Positions 29,852 to 41,664 of a stretch of 64,000 nucleotides of DNA are shown piece by piece; position 1 is the stretch's first letter, and each line of letters begins with the position of its first letter. The DNA lies in assembly GCA_020796225.1 (NCBI GenBank), contig CM036758.1, positions 72,508,866-72,572,865 of the forward strand. The letters run 5' to 3'. A program made the translations under genes and the position numbers. The notes under the pieces are model-generated. The model saw nothing but the letters and a program-made list of their open reading frames with translations, ran no database searches and had not been told where the DNA came from. This DNA comes from Arion vulgaris (Eukaryota; Mollusca; Gastropoda; Stylommatophora; Arionidae).

Positions 29852-30131
29852 AATTTCTGCTCTTCTTTCTCATGTTATATTGTATAAGGGATAATGTGTT
29901 CTTAGCTGTTAATAGAGTCAAGTGGTAACTTATCAAGATGTTTGTCACAAGTATGTGCTTACAAAACATAGAAAATGCCACACCCAAGCCCTCATGATGA
30001 TACTTAATGACATTTCTTCTTCAATAGTCTATCAGCACTATAGCTCTTGCTCTTCAGCCTAATATCATGTAGACATAACATTGAAGAAATGGAGTATCAG
30101 TCAGATCAATACTTGAGGTTCTAAACGTCTC

Positions 30132-30367
30132 TGAACGCTCCATATCGACCACTTGTTAAACCACTCTTTGTGATTTGTATTGATCTGAGCCTAAGTGTGA
30201 TTGTACGCTGTTCCAGTTATGTGTCTATAAATAGGCCAGCACATCCAATTTCTACGACACTTTTTATTTACTTGGGTAGCTTCTCATGGCCCCTACATAA
30301 ATCGCCTTGTAGGTTGCAGTGTTACTATTCTTTGCTTCCCTTGCGAGCCTCGGCAACACATGGGTGG
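30132..30367 (-). mobile_element. SINE-B copy
   Basis: gaacgctccatatcgaccac to cacatgggtgg on the plus strand; head-facing the copy at 29584-29851. Confidence 0.8.
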
Positions 30368-30383
30368 AGGATCTAAACAACAA

Positions 30384-30529
30384 GTACCTCTGAAGTCAGA
30401 GAAGGCACGTTTATATGGCAGGGGACACCGATAAAAAGGAAAGTAGGCCTTTACGCAAACATCAATCAGAAGCGTTATACAAGGTGCTCTGACAACGCCT
30501 GAATTTGTAGCGGGTGAATGCAAGAAGGA
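30384..30529 (+). mobile_element. SINE-C copy
   Basis: gtacctctgaagtcagagaag to gtgaatgcaagaagg; directly after SINE-B. Confidence 0.8.
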
Positions 30530-30846
30530 ATGTGAGTGTATTTTCTACTTAACCCGGACAGAAGACATATAATTGGATTACTCTAGCACTAGAATGATAA
30601 GGGACTTTCTGTGTGTTGCTCAGTGATACAGCAGCCAAGGTAAGGCTCACTGTGCTCATTACCCACAACCAGATTGTCTGCTGGTCATGCTGAATTCATC
30701 TACACTCTAGGCATGTGTCTAAATATACAAGACCCAGTGGATCTTGTCAGCATCTCAATTCACTGTGCCGTAATGATGGGTATTAGTCATCATATTGTTT
30801 CTCTATTCTCAAGTATAGCCAGTCTAGCTTTTTTCCAACCACAACA

Positions 30847-30990
30847 CATATTGTCAGTAGTACACAAATTTGTATAGATGGATTAGTGATAAGATTTTAC
30901 AAACAGAAAATCTCATTTTATAGTACCACATCTACTGAATTGTGCTGTAGCATGTTGTCAGATGTATGGAAGGCCATCAGAGCTGCTGTG
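30847..30990 (+). repeat. repeat L, partial
   Basis: Matches 43990-44145 and 50285-50935 (gattttacaaacagaaaa, gtagcatg). Confidence 0.5.
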
Positions 30991-31167
30991 ATCTGATCAA
31001 AGTCTGCAAATTATTAGTTGTTTTCTTCTATTTAGATATTAACATTCTAATAGAAAACGTGATAATCTACAGACTCTAATCAGAACACACTGTTCTGAGA
31101 TACCATCTTTTAACAAAGCTGTAGATTGGAGTTTAGGATTATACAACTGTAGCAGCACTGATAAAAT

Positions 31168-31380
31168 GAGGAGCGTCTGGCCGAATGAATTAGAGCGCGG
31201 CTCTCATGCGCGAGACTCGTGTTCAATCCACGGTAAGGCCAAAGATTTTTTTCCTGTTTTGGGCATAAAAGAAAAATTTGAACCTGATCAGCTTTCCAGT
31301 GACTGCACTAACCATATGACCATTAAATTCCTCAGGCTCTAGTCCTACCTGTTCTACACCGCCCTAAAAAGCGGTACTAC
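31168..31380 (+). mobile_element. SINE-E copy
   Basis: ggagcgtctggccgaatgaa head, gtgttcaatccacgg box B, cctaaaaagcggtacta end. Confidence 0.75.
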
Positions 31381-31384
31381 AAGC

Positions 31385-31768
31385 AGTTTCTACAGTTTTT
31401 TTTTACTGATAAAATAGCTGAATATTTGTTGCAAAAGTACATAGCATGACAATCAGAGAAATCCTACATAGCTTTCACAGTACCTTTCCATAAAAATCTC
31501 TTTGGAGATATCATCCTTGATGTAAAGTAGTGCATATTCAATATGCAGTTCAGCATTGTTTAATTATCAAACATATGAACTGATGAGAACATATATAGTG
31601 CATCTGACTGTAAGCATCTTATTTAAATCAGCTTCCAATATTGGCGTGAGTAATAATTCAATTGTCTTCCAAGAACAAGAAATGTATTATTCATTTTGTT
31701 TTCTGTCAATAATTTTTACTGTATTTTTCTTCAAATTCAATGTACTCTAAATCTGTATTATACATTTT
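31385..31768. other. no gene recognised
   Basis: AT-rich, no repeat assigned. Confidence 0.35.
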
Positions 31769-32026
31769 TTTTTTTTTTTCTTCATCACGTTCATTCTTTA
31801 CGACCAATTTTAATCACTCTTTGTGATATGATTGGTCTTTGCCAACAACGTGTATACGTTGCACATTAGTTTGGTAGGCCCCTAAACGCATAGACTTCTA
31901 CACGTTTAGGACGCATGCATCCAATTTCAGCTAAACCTCCGTAGTCGCTTCTTACGACATGTGTGGCAGGTAACAGTGGTTCTATTCTTTACACCACAAA
32001 TTTGGGCCCCGGTATCCACTTGGGTG
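31769..32026 (-). mobile_element. SINE-A copy with target-site duplication
   Basis: Flanked by tacatttt at 31761-31768 and 32027-32034. Confidence 0.85.
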
Positions 32027-32149
32027 TACATTTTACTTGATGACTACCCATTCTGTCTTAAATCTGTGTGATCTCTTTATTAGATGACTGCACATTTGTC
32101 CCTAAGTCTGTATTATTCAATTCATTAGATTATTGCCCATTCTTCCCTG

Positions 32150-32660
32150 CCTGACTTACTCCTCTCTGCTCCTTGTGGAACACCTTACTCCTTAGCAGTT
32201 GTTGCCACTCTTCCTGATCTCTGGCTGTCTTCTTTATGGCATACCAGGATATTCCAACATCCTTCAATGCCTCAAGAAGACTGTCTCCAGGTTTGTTTAG
32301 GTTGTCACCTTTATCATTTTCCTTGCAGGTTCCACTTAAGTGCTTGTATAGTGATACTCAACTGTGTCTTCCACAGGGTATGTCGGACCCATTGCCATTT
32401 TCTCCTCTTAACCTGTGTTATCATGGGTTTCTGTCCTGTTCTTATCAACAGGTCTGTGTTTGCAACTCTGTCATACCATATCAGTCTGATAATACGTTGA
32501 AGACACCTGTTGACAAAGGTCTGAATTATATTTATCTTGGGGAGGGCAATGCAAGATCATCCATGAAGTCTAGGTTCTCTAGTAACCTCATCCTTCTTTT
32601 GTTTGTAATACATTTCCGTAACAAATTGAACACATTCAAGACATCCTATGATTCTTATTA
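32150..32660 (-). mobile_element. LINE C-terminal fragment
   Basis: Minus strand reads RCLQRIIRLIWYDRVANTDL, KWQWVRHTLWKTQLSITIQA and ALKWNLQGK, the LINE C-terminus usually written as W-x-G-H-T-L-R and W-N-P-Q-G-K. The 141-codon plus-strand frame over it is a shadow. Confidence 0.75.
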
Positions 32661-33010
32661 ACTCAGTAATGCATTAGAATCTCCTACAAGTTGTATATTT
32701 TTCTTGTACTTTTTGCAGCAGTCGTCATTTCATTTTTCTGTAGTTTGTGTTATTTTTTACTTTACTACATTTCTTTCTTTTCACTTTTTTGGTTAAGATA
32801 ACATATTCTTTTTCTTTTCTGCATTGTTTTGTTATGTTAGACATAGTTTTATTCAAGTGTATGGTTTACATTTAACATTCTTGACAACTCTCAGCAAGTA
32901 AGTTAGAATTTGTAGTTATGCTGTGATTTTGAAATCAAAAACTGATTTTCCATTGTTCTTTGATAAACATTCATTCATCTATTTTGTTAACTGCTTATAT
33001 ATTTAAATAA

Positions 33011-33148
33011 TTACCTCTAAAGTCGGAGACCTTATGCCTGTATGGATGAGGACACTGATAAAAAGGAAAGCAGATCTTAACGCAAAAGTCATTCAGAAGC
33101 GTCATACTTGGCACCCTGAATTCAGAGCGAGCGAATGCAAGAAGAAGA
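33011..33148 (+). mobile_element. SINE-C copy with target-site duplication
   Basis: Flanked by atttaaataa at 33001-33010 and 33149-33158. Confidence 0.85.
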
Positions 33149-33159
33149 ATTTAAATAAA

Positions 33160-34130
33160 TATTTGTTTCAGAATATGTTGTTTTGAAAAAACAAACAAAA
33201 ACCAGATAAATTATTTGACAAGGACAGACCATAATCTTCCGGCTCAGAACAGGGCATAACAGAGACTTAACAAACACTTACATAGGCTACGATTGTCTCC
33301 TTCTACTCTGTGTCCCTGTATGTCCCTCAGAAAGGGCTGCCCTTTAGCAATATTACATTCAAAACTACATGGCACCAGAGATGGACTCCAGATAACATTC
33401 GACTTCATCATAACAACGCGCCTGATGGTATAGTCATCAAAATAATTGATCACAAGAAGAAGAAAATGTATTTTTCTAGATGTATTGTAAAGTCCACTCA
33501 TAGGGAGAGATTTGTATTTGACATATAAATTCTCTTTCTAGATATCTTCTAAGTAGTCACTTACAGTAAGATAATTTCTCAATATATCAATTAATCGCAC
33601 AATATGAAGATACACATATGACTAACTCTTTAAAGATATCATTTCTTTTCTTGTTATTTCTTGCTTCAAACTTCTTTTATAATGAAAATGTAATCAAAAG
33701 TATTTACTGTGCACTTGATTTGTTATTTATTTTGAATAATTTAGTAAAAATAACACAGTTAATTATTTCTATATTTTATCTGACTCATATAGTCACACCA
33801 CTTTTTTTTTTTCCTTGTGAAATGTAATGAGACTTGGAAACATGCATTCTCAGGGACGTGCCAATTATACTACCAGAGTTTATTTACAGATTTCTACTGG
33901 TTTTTTTAATCATCAATTTATCTTTTCAAAAATTTGTGTCTCATTTTTGTGGATAAACATTGACTGCATATCTTAGCTTTGATTATTTTGGATTTGTTTC
34001 TATTTAAACAGCAATACTGTTTATGTTGTTGAAGCTTTATAATCCTGCATGAAACGAGTTGAATACATGATTTATGTGTTATTTCTTATGAAAATGTGAA
34101 TTTCATATATAATGTACTTAATATAACATG
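33160..34130. other. no gene recognised
   Basis: AT-rich intergenic sequence without an exon-like or repeat-like stretch I can support. Confidence 0.4.
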
Positions 34131-34345
34131 GGAGCATATGGCCGAATGGATTAGATCGCGGGCTCCCATGTGGGAGACCCGGTTCAATCCGGTAATGCCA
34201 ATGAGTTTTTTTGTCATAAAGAAAATCCTAACCTGTACAGTTTTGTGACAACTGTAACATCCATGCAGCCATTAAATTCCACAGGCACATATCCTCCCTG
34301 TTCTACACTGCCCTAAAAAGCGGAATTAGAGGCAGTAATGATATT
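34131..34345 (+). mobile_element. SINE-E copy
   Basis: ggagcatatggccgaatgga head to ccctaaaaagcggaatta end. Confidence 0.78.
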
Positions 34346-34970
34346 TGTTTTAATTTTTTTAAGTACAACATTTCATATTTCCTACTTCCGTCAATGGTGC
34401 AGCACTGTTTAGTCTCTTACTCTTCAAGCCAGTGCCATGCAGTGGTGTCTCCATATGTTATTGTTTTGTTCCATATAGTGTGTATTCCACTTATGTGATC
34501 ATGCAGGTAGCATTTTTCTTACATTCAGTACTGGAAACTAAAAGTTGCAGCGGTCGACAGTTTCTTGAGAATAGGTATACACTGCTCTGATCGTTTATTG
34601 GTCATTGAAGTTAGGATTGGCTATATCACTCTAGTGTAGATAATTATAGTCAAATTTCTTTGTTTTCTTGTAACATAAATATGTTATATATATATATTTG
34701 TTGTACAGTATCTTTTATACTGTTGTTCCTTTTTTTAAAGTTTAAATGTAAGTATTTCAAAAGAATATTGTTTCTTTGTGATGTTAACACCAAGTAGAAA
34801 TGTGTTATAGACTTAAGGTTTTACTTAGATATTTTGTCATTGTTTTATTTATTTTGTAGTATAAATCTGAGTTTTGTTCATTCTACCTCATTTTGTTTTG
34901 TTTTATTGAACCATTTTGAACTAAAACCCTCTTTCATTGCATGATTGTGTTTTCACCTGATACATTTTAA
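34346..34970. other. no gene recognised
   Basis: AT-rich; contains a short (ta)n run at about 34685-34700. Confidence 0.4.
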
Positions 34971-34974
34971 AATG

Positions 34975-35530
34975 GCTTTTAAATCTTCAATTAATGTGCA
35001 AAATCAGCAATCCAGTCCAAGAATTTGTCAGGTCTACAGACCCTACTGTCTAAACTGTGCAAGGAGCGCAGGGTCGTCTTGCAGTGGATACCTTCTCACT
35101 CTGGAATACCAAGAAATGAAACAGCAGACCGACTGGCATAGGAAGGTGCTGCAGGAGAGCAGCCGGATGTGCCAGTTACCTACAACCAAAAGAAAAAAGA
35201 TGATTTAATCAAACAGAAAGCCACCAATACCAACACAAGACGACTACTATAATATCAGCAAATTAAAACAAGTTGTCGTTCTGCACCTTAGAATGGGACA
35301 CAATCGACTCCGCAGCCACACGTATACAAAATTCAAGATTAGCAATTCAGCTATTTGTACAGGCACATCAGACTGCAGAGCACATACTTGAAGACTGCCT
35401 CGAATATGATACACTGAGGCAAACTCACTAGCCTAACGAAACAACACTCGACAGAAAACTACACGGACCTTTGTGTGAACTACAAAAGACAGTGAAGTTT
35501 ATACAAGAGACAACGTTGAATATATAGACA
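34975..35530 (+). mobile_element. RNase H LINE fragment, 3' end
   Basis: Across frameshifts the plus strand reads VVLQWIPSHSGIPGNETADR-type RNase H, then RMGHNRLRSHTYTKFKI and HILEDCLEYDTLRQT, and a stop near 35527. It is related to the LINE at 8465-9949. Confidence 0.75.
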
Positions 35531-35804
35531 TTATTTCAAGCGAACGAAAGGAAGGAAGGCAGGTCAGTAGGAGGTCCTGACAGGTTCCAACAGTTTTCAC
35601 CCTCAAATTAGTCTCACAGTTTGAGACCTCATCTCATTGAAAAGGGAGCAGGTTTGCAGAATGTGTTCACAGATCTAGGGGGTCCTTTTAGCATGGACAT
35701 TGGTCAGTTTGAGCAGGTTTCATTTTGTAGCAATAAGCTTGCAATCTACAGTGTCCTTCATATGCGAAACAGTGGTTTGTTGGTTGTTGGTCATCCTAAT
35801 ACTA

Positions 35805-35882
35805 CAGGGTGTTCAAGATAAAAGTAGCCCAATTGACTAATAAAAGCCTATAAATTGGGCTACTTTTATGTTGAACACCCTG
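35805..35882. mobile_element. Tc1/mariner-type palindromic MITE, 78 bp
   Basis: It starts cagggtgttcaagataaaag and ends with the inverse, cttttatgttgaacaccctg. The arms are about 30 bp with one mismatch. TA dinucleotides flank it (35803-35804 and 35883-35884), the target site of Tc1/mariner elements. Confidence 0.8.
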
Positions 35883-35889
35883 TATAACT

Positions 35890-36465
35890 TTATTTAGAAT
35901 GGGCTCTTTTTTAAAAAAAAATTTGATGTTCAAGAATCTATTTTTTTGTTTAAATTTACACCTCAGCACAGTTTGTTTATCTATTTGTGAATTTCATAGA
36001 TGTTAGAATATTGAGTATTCAAGCATAATAAGTTATATTTCATACTTAAGTTTTGTGTAGTTATTTACACATGCTTGCTACTTAAATTTGTGTTTTGTAT
36101 CATTGTTATTTCATACCTTGTTACCATTACTGTTGAACGTTAATTCAACTGAAATAAGTGAATCCAAAAACAAATAAAATTCAGGTGAAATGTGATTCTA
36201 CCAAAGAAGAATATCTTAGTATACAGTGACGTACAATGTGTTATAATAATTTTATCTGGTGTATCCAGACACCAAGAATAATAGTAACATATTTTTTTTT
36301 ATTCTTGATTCCGTGGGATGTGTAAGGAGAAGAAACATTGCAGAATATATTCTTTTGAATGGTAGATTTAACAAAAGAAATGTGGAAAAACCATATGTGA
36401 CATCACTAGAGATTTGTATTATTTGAAAATCTATTAAACAAATGCTTCTGTTCTGCAATAGCTTG
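35890..36465. other. no gene recognised
   Basis: AT-rich; no exon or repeat assigned. Confidence 0.4.
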
Positions 36466-36469
36466 ATAT

Positions 36470-36740
36470 TAAAGAGAGTTGGCTATTAAGGAACATGAAA
36501 ACAAGGAAAATTAAATATTTCTGACACACAAACAATGTGAGTGCCTATAGAAGATAATTTTGGATGGAATAGTGCCTGCAAGAAGAATGAGAAGAAGACC
36601 TAGAAGACAATGGGTGCATGATATCATTGACGATTTGTGAATCACTGCTGCTGACGCCGGTCATCCTGCACATAATAGAGTTTTTCCATCACTGCTGTCA
36701 TGGGAGCTAAAGAAGGGACAAGCTACTTGATGATGATGAA
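36470..36740 (+). mobile_element. LINE 3' end fragment with (GAT)n tail
   Basis: Plus strand reads MVPARRMRRRPRRQWVHDII-type residues and TAADAGHPAHNR, ending caagctacttgatgatgatg. Same family as 410-710. Confidence 0.75.
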
Positions 36741-36744
36741 TCAA

Positions 36745-37385
36745 AAGGATAGAAAAATAAATTATTCAATTATCTGCCATGTGTAAGACTTTCTTTCACC
36801 TGACAGATAACTGCAGTAGTATTGCAGATATTCACAAAAATAAACACATGCAATGGAACAGGTCAGAAGGACAATAACAGAAATATCATCATGTTTTTGC
36901 TGTGGATGGAGATCTGATGTTAGTTATTGTAATAATTTTTCTTTTAATGTTCAAGTCACTGACTGTCCTATGATAATATAACATCTACATGCCATTATTT
37001 TCATATGGTTTTATGTGCTTAAGAAGTATTTACCTATCAGTCACAACCATTTGTGTTTTATATATGTATATACATGGATATATGTTTGCTCTTCATCTTT
37101 GTCATATACTTTTTGTATCTTATCATATAAGAATCAATTCAGAGTTATAATTATTCCTCATCTACTACTTTTTTCCCATCTTATATGTGGGATTTAAAGG
37201 TGCTTGAGCTTGACATGAATACACATGACTAGGAGGAGCTCGCCAGTGACAGGAACAGCACAGACACAGTTATAGCATTACTTCCTAACTGCTATAAAAT
37301 GAATACGTTCGCTAAAAGTAAGAAATAAAACAATAATAGTAATATATTTGTGTAATATATTGTGTAAAGCGTAATATATTTGTGT
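36745..37385. other. no gene recognised
   Basis: AT-rich; nothing assigned. Confidence 0.4.
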
Positions 37386-37389
37386 AAAG

Positions 37390-37475
37390 CATGATGTTGA
37401 CCACATCGCCCATCATGTGCTGTTGGTCAATGAAAAATACAAACCAAACACTGTATTCCCCAATATACCTCATGG
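37390..37475 (+). repeat. SINE family I fragment
   Basis: gatgttgaccacatcgccc and caatgaaaaatacaaacc match SINE-I. Confidence 0.55.
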
Positions 37476-37479
37476 TAAC

Positions 37480-37960
37480 TTACCTGCATAATGTCCTTAT
37501 CTCACTTCAATCGGATCTCCAGGGTTATCTTCAGATTATCATTCCTTGCTACATATATTCATTATTATTGTATGGAGTGGAAACGTGGACAAGAAACTGA
37601 CAGATGGAAAGAATTAAAGCTTGTGAAATGTGGATATACAGAAGAATAAGATGAGTGTCATGGAAAGAAAAAAAAGTACTTCAACAACTAGGAGTGAAAA
37701 GTGAACTACTCAATGAGATTTAACAAAAATTAGATAAGGGAGATATTTTGGACTCATTAAGAGACATGACACTGTTGAAAACCATCTTGGAAGGGAAAAT
37801 AGAAGACTAGACTACAAGGGGAAGACAGAAACAATTATACAGGAAACATCAGAAAGTTGACAGGAAAAAGTCTGGCAGAGTGTACCATTGTTATGGCAAA
37901 AGTCAGAACCTGTCAAAAAGCAATTACAGCCAACCTTTGATGATGAGACTGCATATAATT
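37480..37960 (+). mobile_element. LINE C-terminal fragment
   Basis: Plus strand includes LLLYGVETWT, then ERIKACEMWIYRRI, the LYGCETW/EMWCYRR hallmark of CR1/L2-type LINEs, and later an LEGKIEGR-like end. Several stops. Confidence 0.7.
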
Positions 37961-38507
37961 GATTAATTGATATATGACAATTTGTTTGTTTTAATGAGCC
38001 TTATAGCCTAGAAATATGATATAGACTTGCACAAAAACTCTTATTTCATTACACCTGACTCAACTCTTCCCAAAGTTATCCAACTGCCTAAATGATCCAA
38101 GGTTTTTGTTTTATGACATTTTTCACAGGGTAGATTTTTCTTTTTTACTTTATACATTTTATTGTAAATTACTCTATTTTATAAAACAGTTCTATGATTC
38201 CAACTGAAGCTTTACAGTTTAAAATTTAATGCTCATTGTATTTTGAATAAATGTTACATTTGTTGGTTGTAAAAAAAAAAGCTCTCACAAATATTGTATT
38301 TTTTTAAACAATATTTATGTCTTAAAATATTTTATGGTTGCTTTTCATGTTTATTTAAAATCCCAGCGATTGGTCGCATCTTCTTCTCTTCTACCATTTA
38401 TTTCTTTATAGAAGTGTTTGTATTGGTTGTACAAGGGTTGGAATTCCACACCATTGACGCTGCATTGTTTGTGATAGGTTTTAATCATTGTTATATATCC
38501 GAATAGA

Positions 38508-38640
38508 GAGCCATGGTGGCGTAGTGGTTAGTGCACTTGTTTCTTGATGTCGACCACATCAGCGTGTGCTGTTGGTCAAAGAAGAAAAAAACTGGTCCCA
38601 GCACTGTATGCTCCAATATACCATATGGTATGAAAACTGG
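38508..38640 (+). repeat. SINE family I copy, short
   Basis: tRNA-like head agccatggtggcgtagtgg, gtgcac, then a truncated SINE-I body. Confidence 0.55.
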
Positions 38641-38879
38641 TTCTTAACTTTTTTTTTTTACTTATGCACCTGAGCAATAACATGTTGTACTGTCATAGTT
38701 GTGTTAAGATTTCTGCTGATTTTATTGTATGCACCAAAGAACTGCAGTAGTTTTTATTGTTTGCTGAATTGGTTCCTGGAACTTCCATTTAAAAATAAGA
38801 GCAGTTTTGGTATCATGTTTTTATGTCTGATGTATTTTCTGTCATAAGACGGCAAAATTTATCATAATACATAAATCTA

Positions 38880-39115
38880 TCATACTTTACGAAAACTTGA
38901 GGGGAATATAGCAAGAAGGGTTCTTTCTTGGAATCCACAGGGACAGCAAAAGAAGGGGAGGCCGAGAAATACATGGAGACAAGATTTGGAGGCGGAGATC
39001 AATAATATAAAGAAGAGCTGGAGGGAGCTGCAAGGGATAGCTAGAGATAGGAAGACTTGGCATAAGTTGGTTGAGAGCCTATTCCTCAATCTGGGTTAAA
39101 AAGAGATAAGATGGC
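38880..39115 (+). mobile_element. LINE C-terminal fragment
   Basis: Plus strand reads ARRVLSWNPQGQQKKGRPRN-type residues and LQGIARDRKTWHKLVESLF, the same family as 720-1410. Confidence 0.65.
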
Positions 39116-39156
39116 ATCATACCCTCAATCCATCTATTTGAGACATGCTTAGTTAA

Positions 39157-39291
39157 CTCCTGGTGGACCAAATGACACACTATGTGGCTTTGGGTTGGAC
39201 TCCTTTTTACAAGGAGCCACACTAAAGGCCGTTTTTATTCTAAAAACAAATGACTTGTTAAAACATGGATTTTGCTCTGGTCAACTAAGAG
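39157..39291. mobile_element. TTAA MITE family 2, 135 bp
   Basis: TTAA at 39153-39156 and 39292-39295 flank inverted ends ctcctggtggacca and tggtcaactaagag. An inverse-oriented copy of equal length is at 62376-62510. Confidence 0.75.
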
Positions 39292-39486
39292 TTAATCAGC
39301 CTTACTTTAAAATAAATATAAACCTATGACTTTGTGCAGAACAATATGTATTTAAAACATTAACAAATTTGACGCACCTTTATGAATGCATTTTTTATTT
39401 TAGAATATCCTTCCTGAGGTGACACAATTTATTTCAACTACAAATCAGACATCTGATTGGTTATTGCAGGGTATTTTGGCTATTAA

Positions 39487-39787
39487 CTCTTTCCTATGCA
39501 GTTATTTTCTCAGTTGTACACAGTTAATTCAAGAAAGGCAAAAAAAAGAAATTTTTAAAAAAAATCATAATTACTCGTCAATAAGTAAACATATATATAT
39601 ATCTTATTATATAGTAATTTGAAGAAAACTAGACAACCTATTAGAATAACAAGGTTAAAAGTAAAATAGTAGAAGTAAAACGAGAACGACGTGTATAAGG
39701 GAAACAACTCGAATGGCGCAGTGTACAGCAAATGTCGTTCAACTGAATATTCTGTGGCGCAGTGTGCGACGATTGGCGTGGAAAGGG
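39487..39787. mobile_element. TTAA MITE family 1, 301 bp
   Basis: TTAA at 39483-39486 and 39788-39791 flank the ends ctctttcctatgc and gcgtggaaaggg. An opposite-oriented relative is at 60380-60666. No coding capacity; TTAA borders imply mobilisation by a piggyBac-type transposase. Confidence 0.75.
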
Positions 39788-39829
39788 TTAATAAAAAGAT
39801 GAAACAATTGGTCACAATCTTGAAGTTCA

Positions 39830-40085
39830 ACCCCTACAGTCCAGATTACTAGGATTTGGTCATCTGTAGAAAAGAAGAGGGCTGATTATTATCATGAGTA
39901 TGGTAGACCAAGTGCCCAGAATCTAGACTTTCAGGAAGACTCAAAAGTGTGATGGAAGGACAACATCAAACAGAAATGGAACTTGAACTATAGCTCGACC
40001 AAAAGACAGACAACTGATAGGATCCATGTGTAATTCTCTGTGTGACCTACATGCCAGGGTAGAAGGGGAGCAACTAAGTTAGTAA
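39830..40085 (+). mobile_element. LINE scrap
   Basis: Weak plus-strand resemblance to LINE C-termini (gttatagctcgacc region, reading through several stops). Confidence 0.3.
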
Positions 40086-40394
40086 ATATGAGTATTAAAA
40101 AAGATGGCATACAAACCCTAATGATTGTAAAACGTTGCTTTAGTTATAAGAAATATTATTTATAGGTGCATTCTCACTTTGTATATTTTAATTTGTGTGC
40201 AATAATATTGAATTCTTGCTGAATTGATGTTCGGACCAGGTTATTGATTTGATCTTTTAAATTTGTACTTATACTTGCAAAAATGTATATAGGTTCTACA
40301 ATATGGAGTGAAACAGCTATAGTGTGCTCTTCATTGATGCAAGTTTACATTTATCTTAAGCATTAGGGGCCTGAATTTTGTCTATTTTTCTTGT

Positions 40395-40650
40395 AATCAT
40401 CATCAAATAGTTTGTCCTGAGCAGAACTTTAACATCCTTACAGTCCTTCAGAATTTCTCTCTCTCATAGGCCAGATGTTCTGTAGCTGTCATGCTCAAAC
40501 CATCAGTTACATCCTGTATTCATCTCCTGTGGGGGCTTTCTCTTACAGGGATACCTACTTCCATGATGGTCTTCTCTAACCCTTCATGTCATATATTTCA
40601 AAAATACTTCAATTTTCTCATTCTTATTTGTAGCATCAACCAGTTTTATT
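40395..40650 (-). mobile_element. LINE 3' end fragment
   Basis: Reverse of the 28250-28335 end (catcatcaaatagtttgtcctgagc), with the same GRP/TAD-type C-terminus in broken frames. Confidence 0.65.
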
Positions 40651-40849
40651 TGAATTAAGTTCTTTATGGATAGATCTATTTGTTCCCGATATATGGATGA
40701 CTCTTCTGTAACACTTATATTCAAAAGCACATTTATGTTTTTCCCCTACCTTGTTTCATTTCTCTTGTAAACATTGTCGCAATACAAATGGTTTTAAGCA
40801 AGTTACATCTGTCAATTACATTCTATATGCCCACGGTTACTTATGAAGA

Positions 40850-41395
40850 CAAAATTGCAGAATTATTTACATATGTTGTTAACTTCTGGCCAACTTTCCT
40901 TATAGTTTCTTGTTTATACTTCTTTCTTACAGAATTTTTTTTTCATGTTATTAACTTCAGGACCAAATTTCTGTGTTTTTGTGTATTTTTTCTTAATAGG
41001 ATATTATAGAATTACTTTATTATGTTATTTACTTTTGGTCAGCATTCTGTATGTTTTCTGGTTCATATTTCTATCTCAATACAAAATTACGGAATTATTT
41101 GTACACGTTTTATTGATTTATGATCACCTTTCTGAATGTTTTCTAGTTTTCTGTATTTCTTAATATAAAATTTGTTAGTTCACTTGGTATTCACTTGTAG
41201 TCCGCATTCTGTATGTTTTTTGACGCATATTTCTATCTCAATACAAAATTGTGGAATTATTTTACACATTTAATTGATTTCCTACCACTTTTCTGAATGT
41301 TTTGTAGTTTTTTATTTTATTGCTTAATATAAAATTCATTTTCTCACTTGGTATTAACTTCTGGTCAGCTTTCTGTATATTTCCTTGATAACTTA
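40850..41395. repeat. degenerate tandem repeat, about 165-bp unit
   Basis: Phrases such as catatttctatctcaatacaa and ttctgaatgttttctagtttt recur in the same order at about 41068, 41230 and in weaker form earlier, with half-unit similarity. About three units are visible. Confidence 0.65.
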
Positions 41396-41575
41396 AGTAT
41401 TAACGCCATATTACCTTTATATCTGAAGTGAACAAGTCTTTGTGCTAGCACAAAGAAGTATAGTAAACCAACAAAGAACCAGTGTCGTTAATCACCTTAC
41501 GCTGATAGACATACTGAGGAGGAGATCAGGGAGATGTGCAGTGATGATGATCTGAGGACCAAACAAGGCCTCACT

Positions 41576-41660
41576 AGCCATGCGGCCATTAAATTCCTCA
41601 GGCTCTCGTTCCCACCTGTCCTACATGGCCTCAAAAAGCGTACTACAGGCAATACGACAT
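41576..41660 (+). mobile_element. SINE-E, 3' half
   Basis: atgcggccattaaattcctc to ctcaaaaagcgtactacagg. Confidence 0.65.
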
Positions 41661-41664
41661 TTTT

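Noticed and set aside
32236..32661. 141-codon plus-strand open frame
   Set aside because: It lies antisense to a LINE C-terminus that reads clearly on the minus strand.
38220..38280. polyadenylation site of the zinc-finger gene
   Set aside because: A gaataaa followed by an A run is present, but it lies almost 9 kb past the stop codon with several SINEs and LINEs between, so the link is unsupported.
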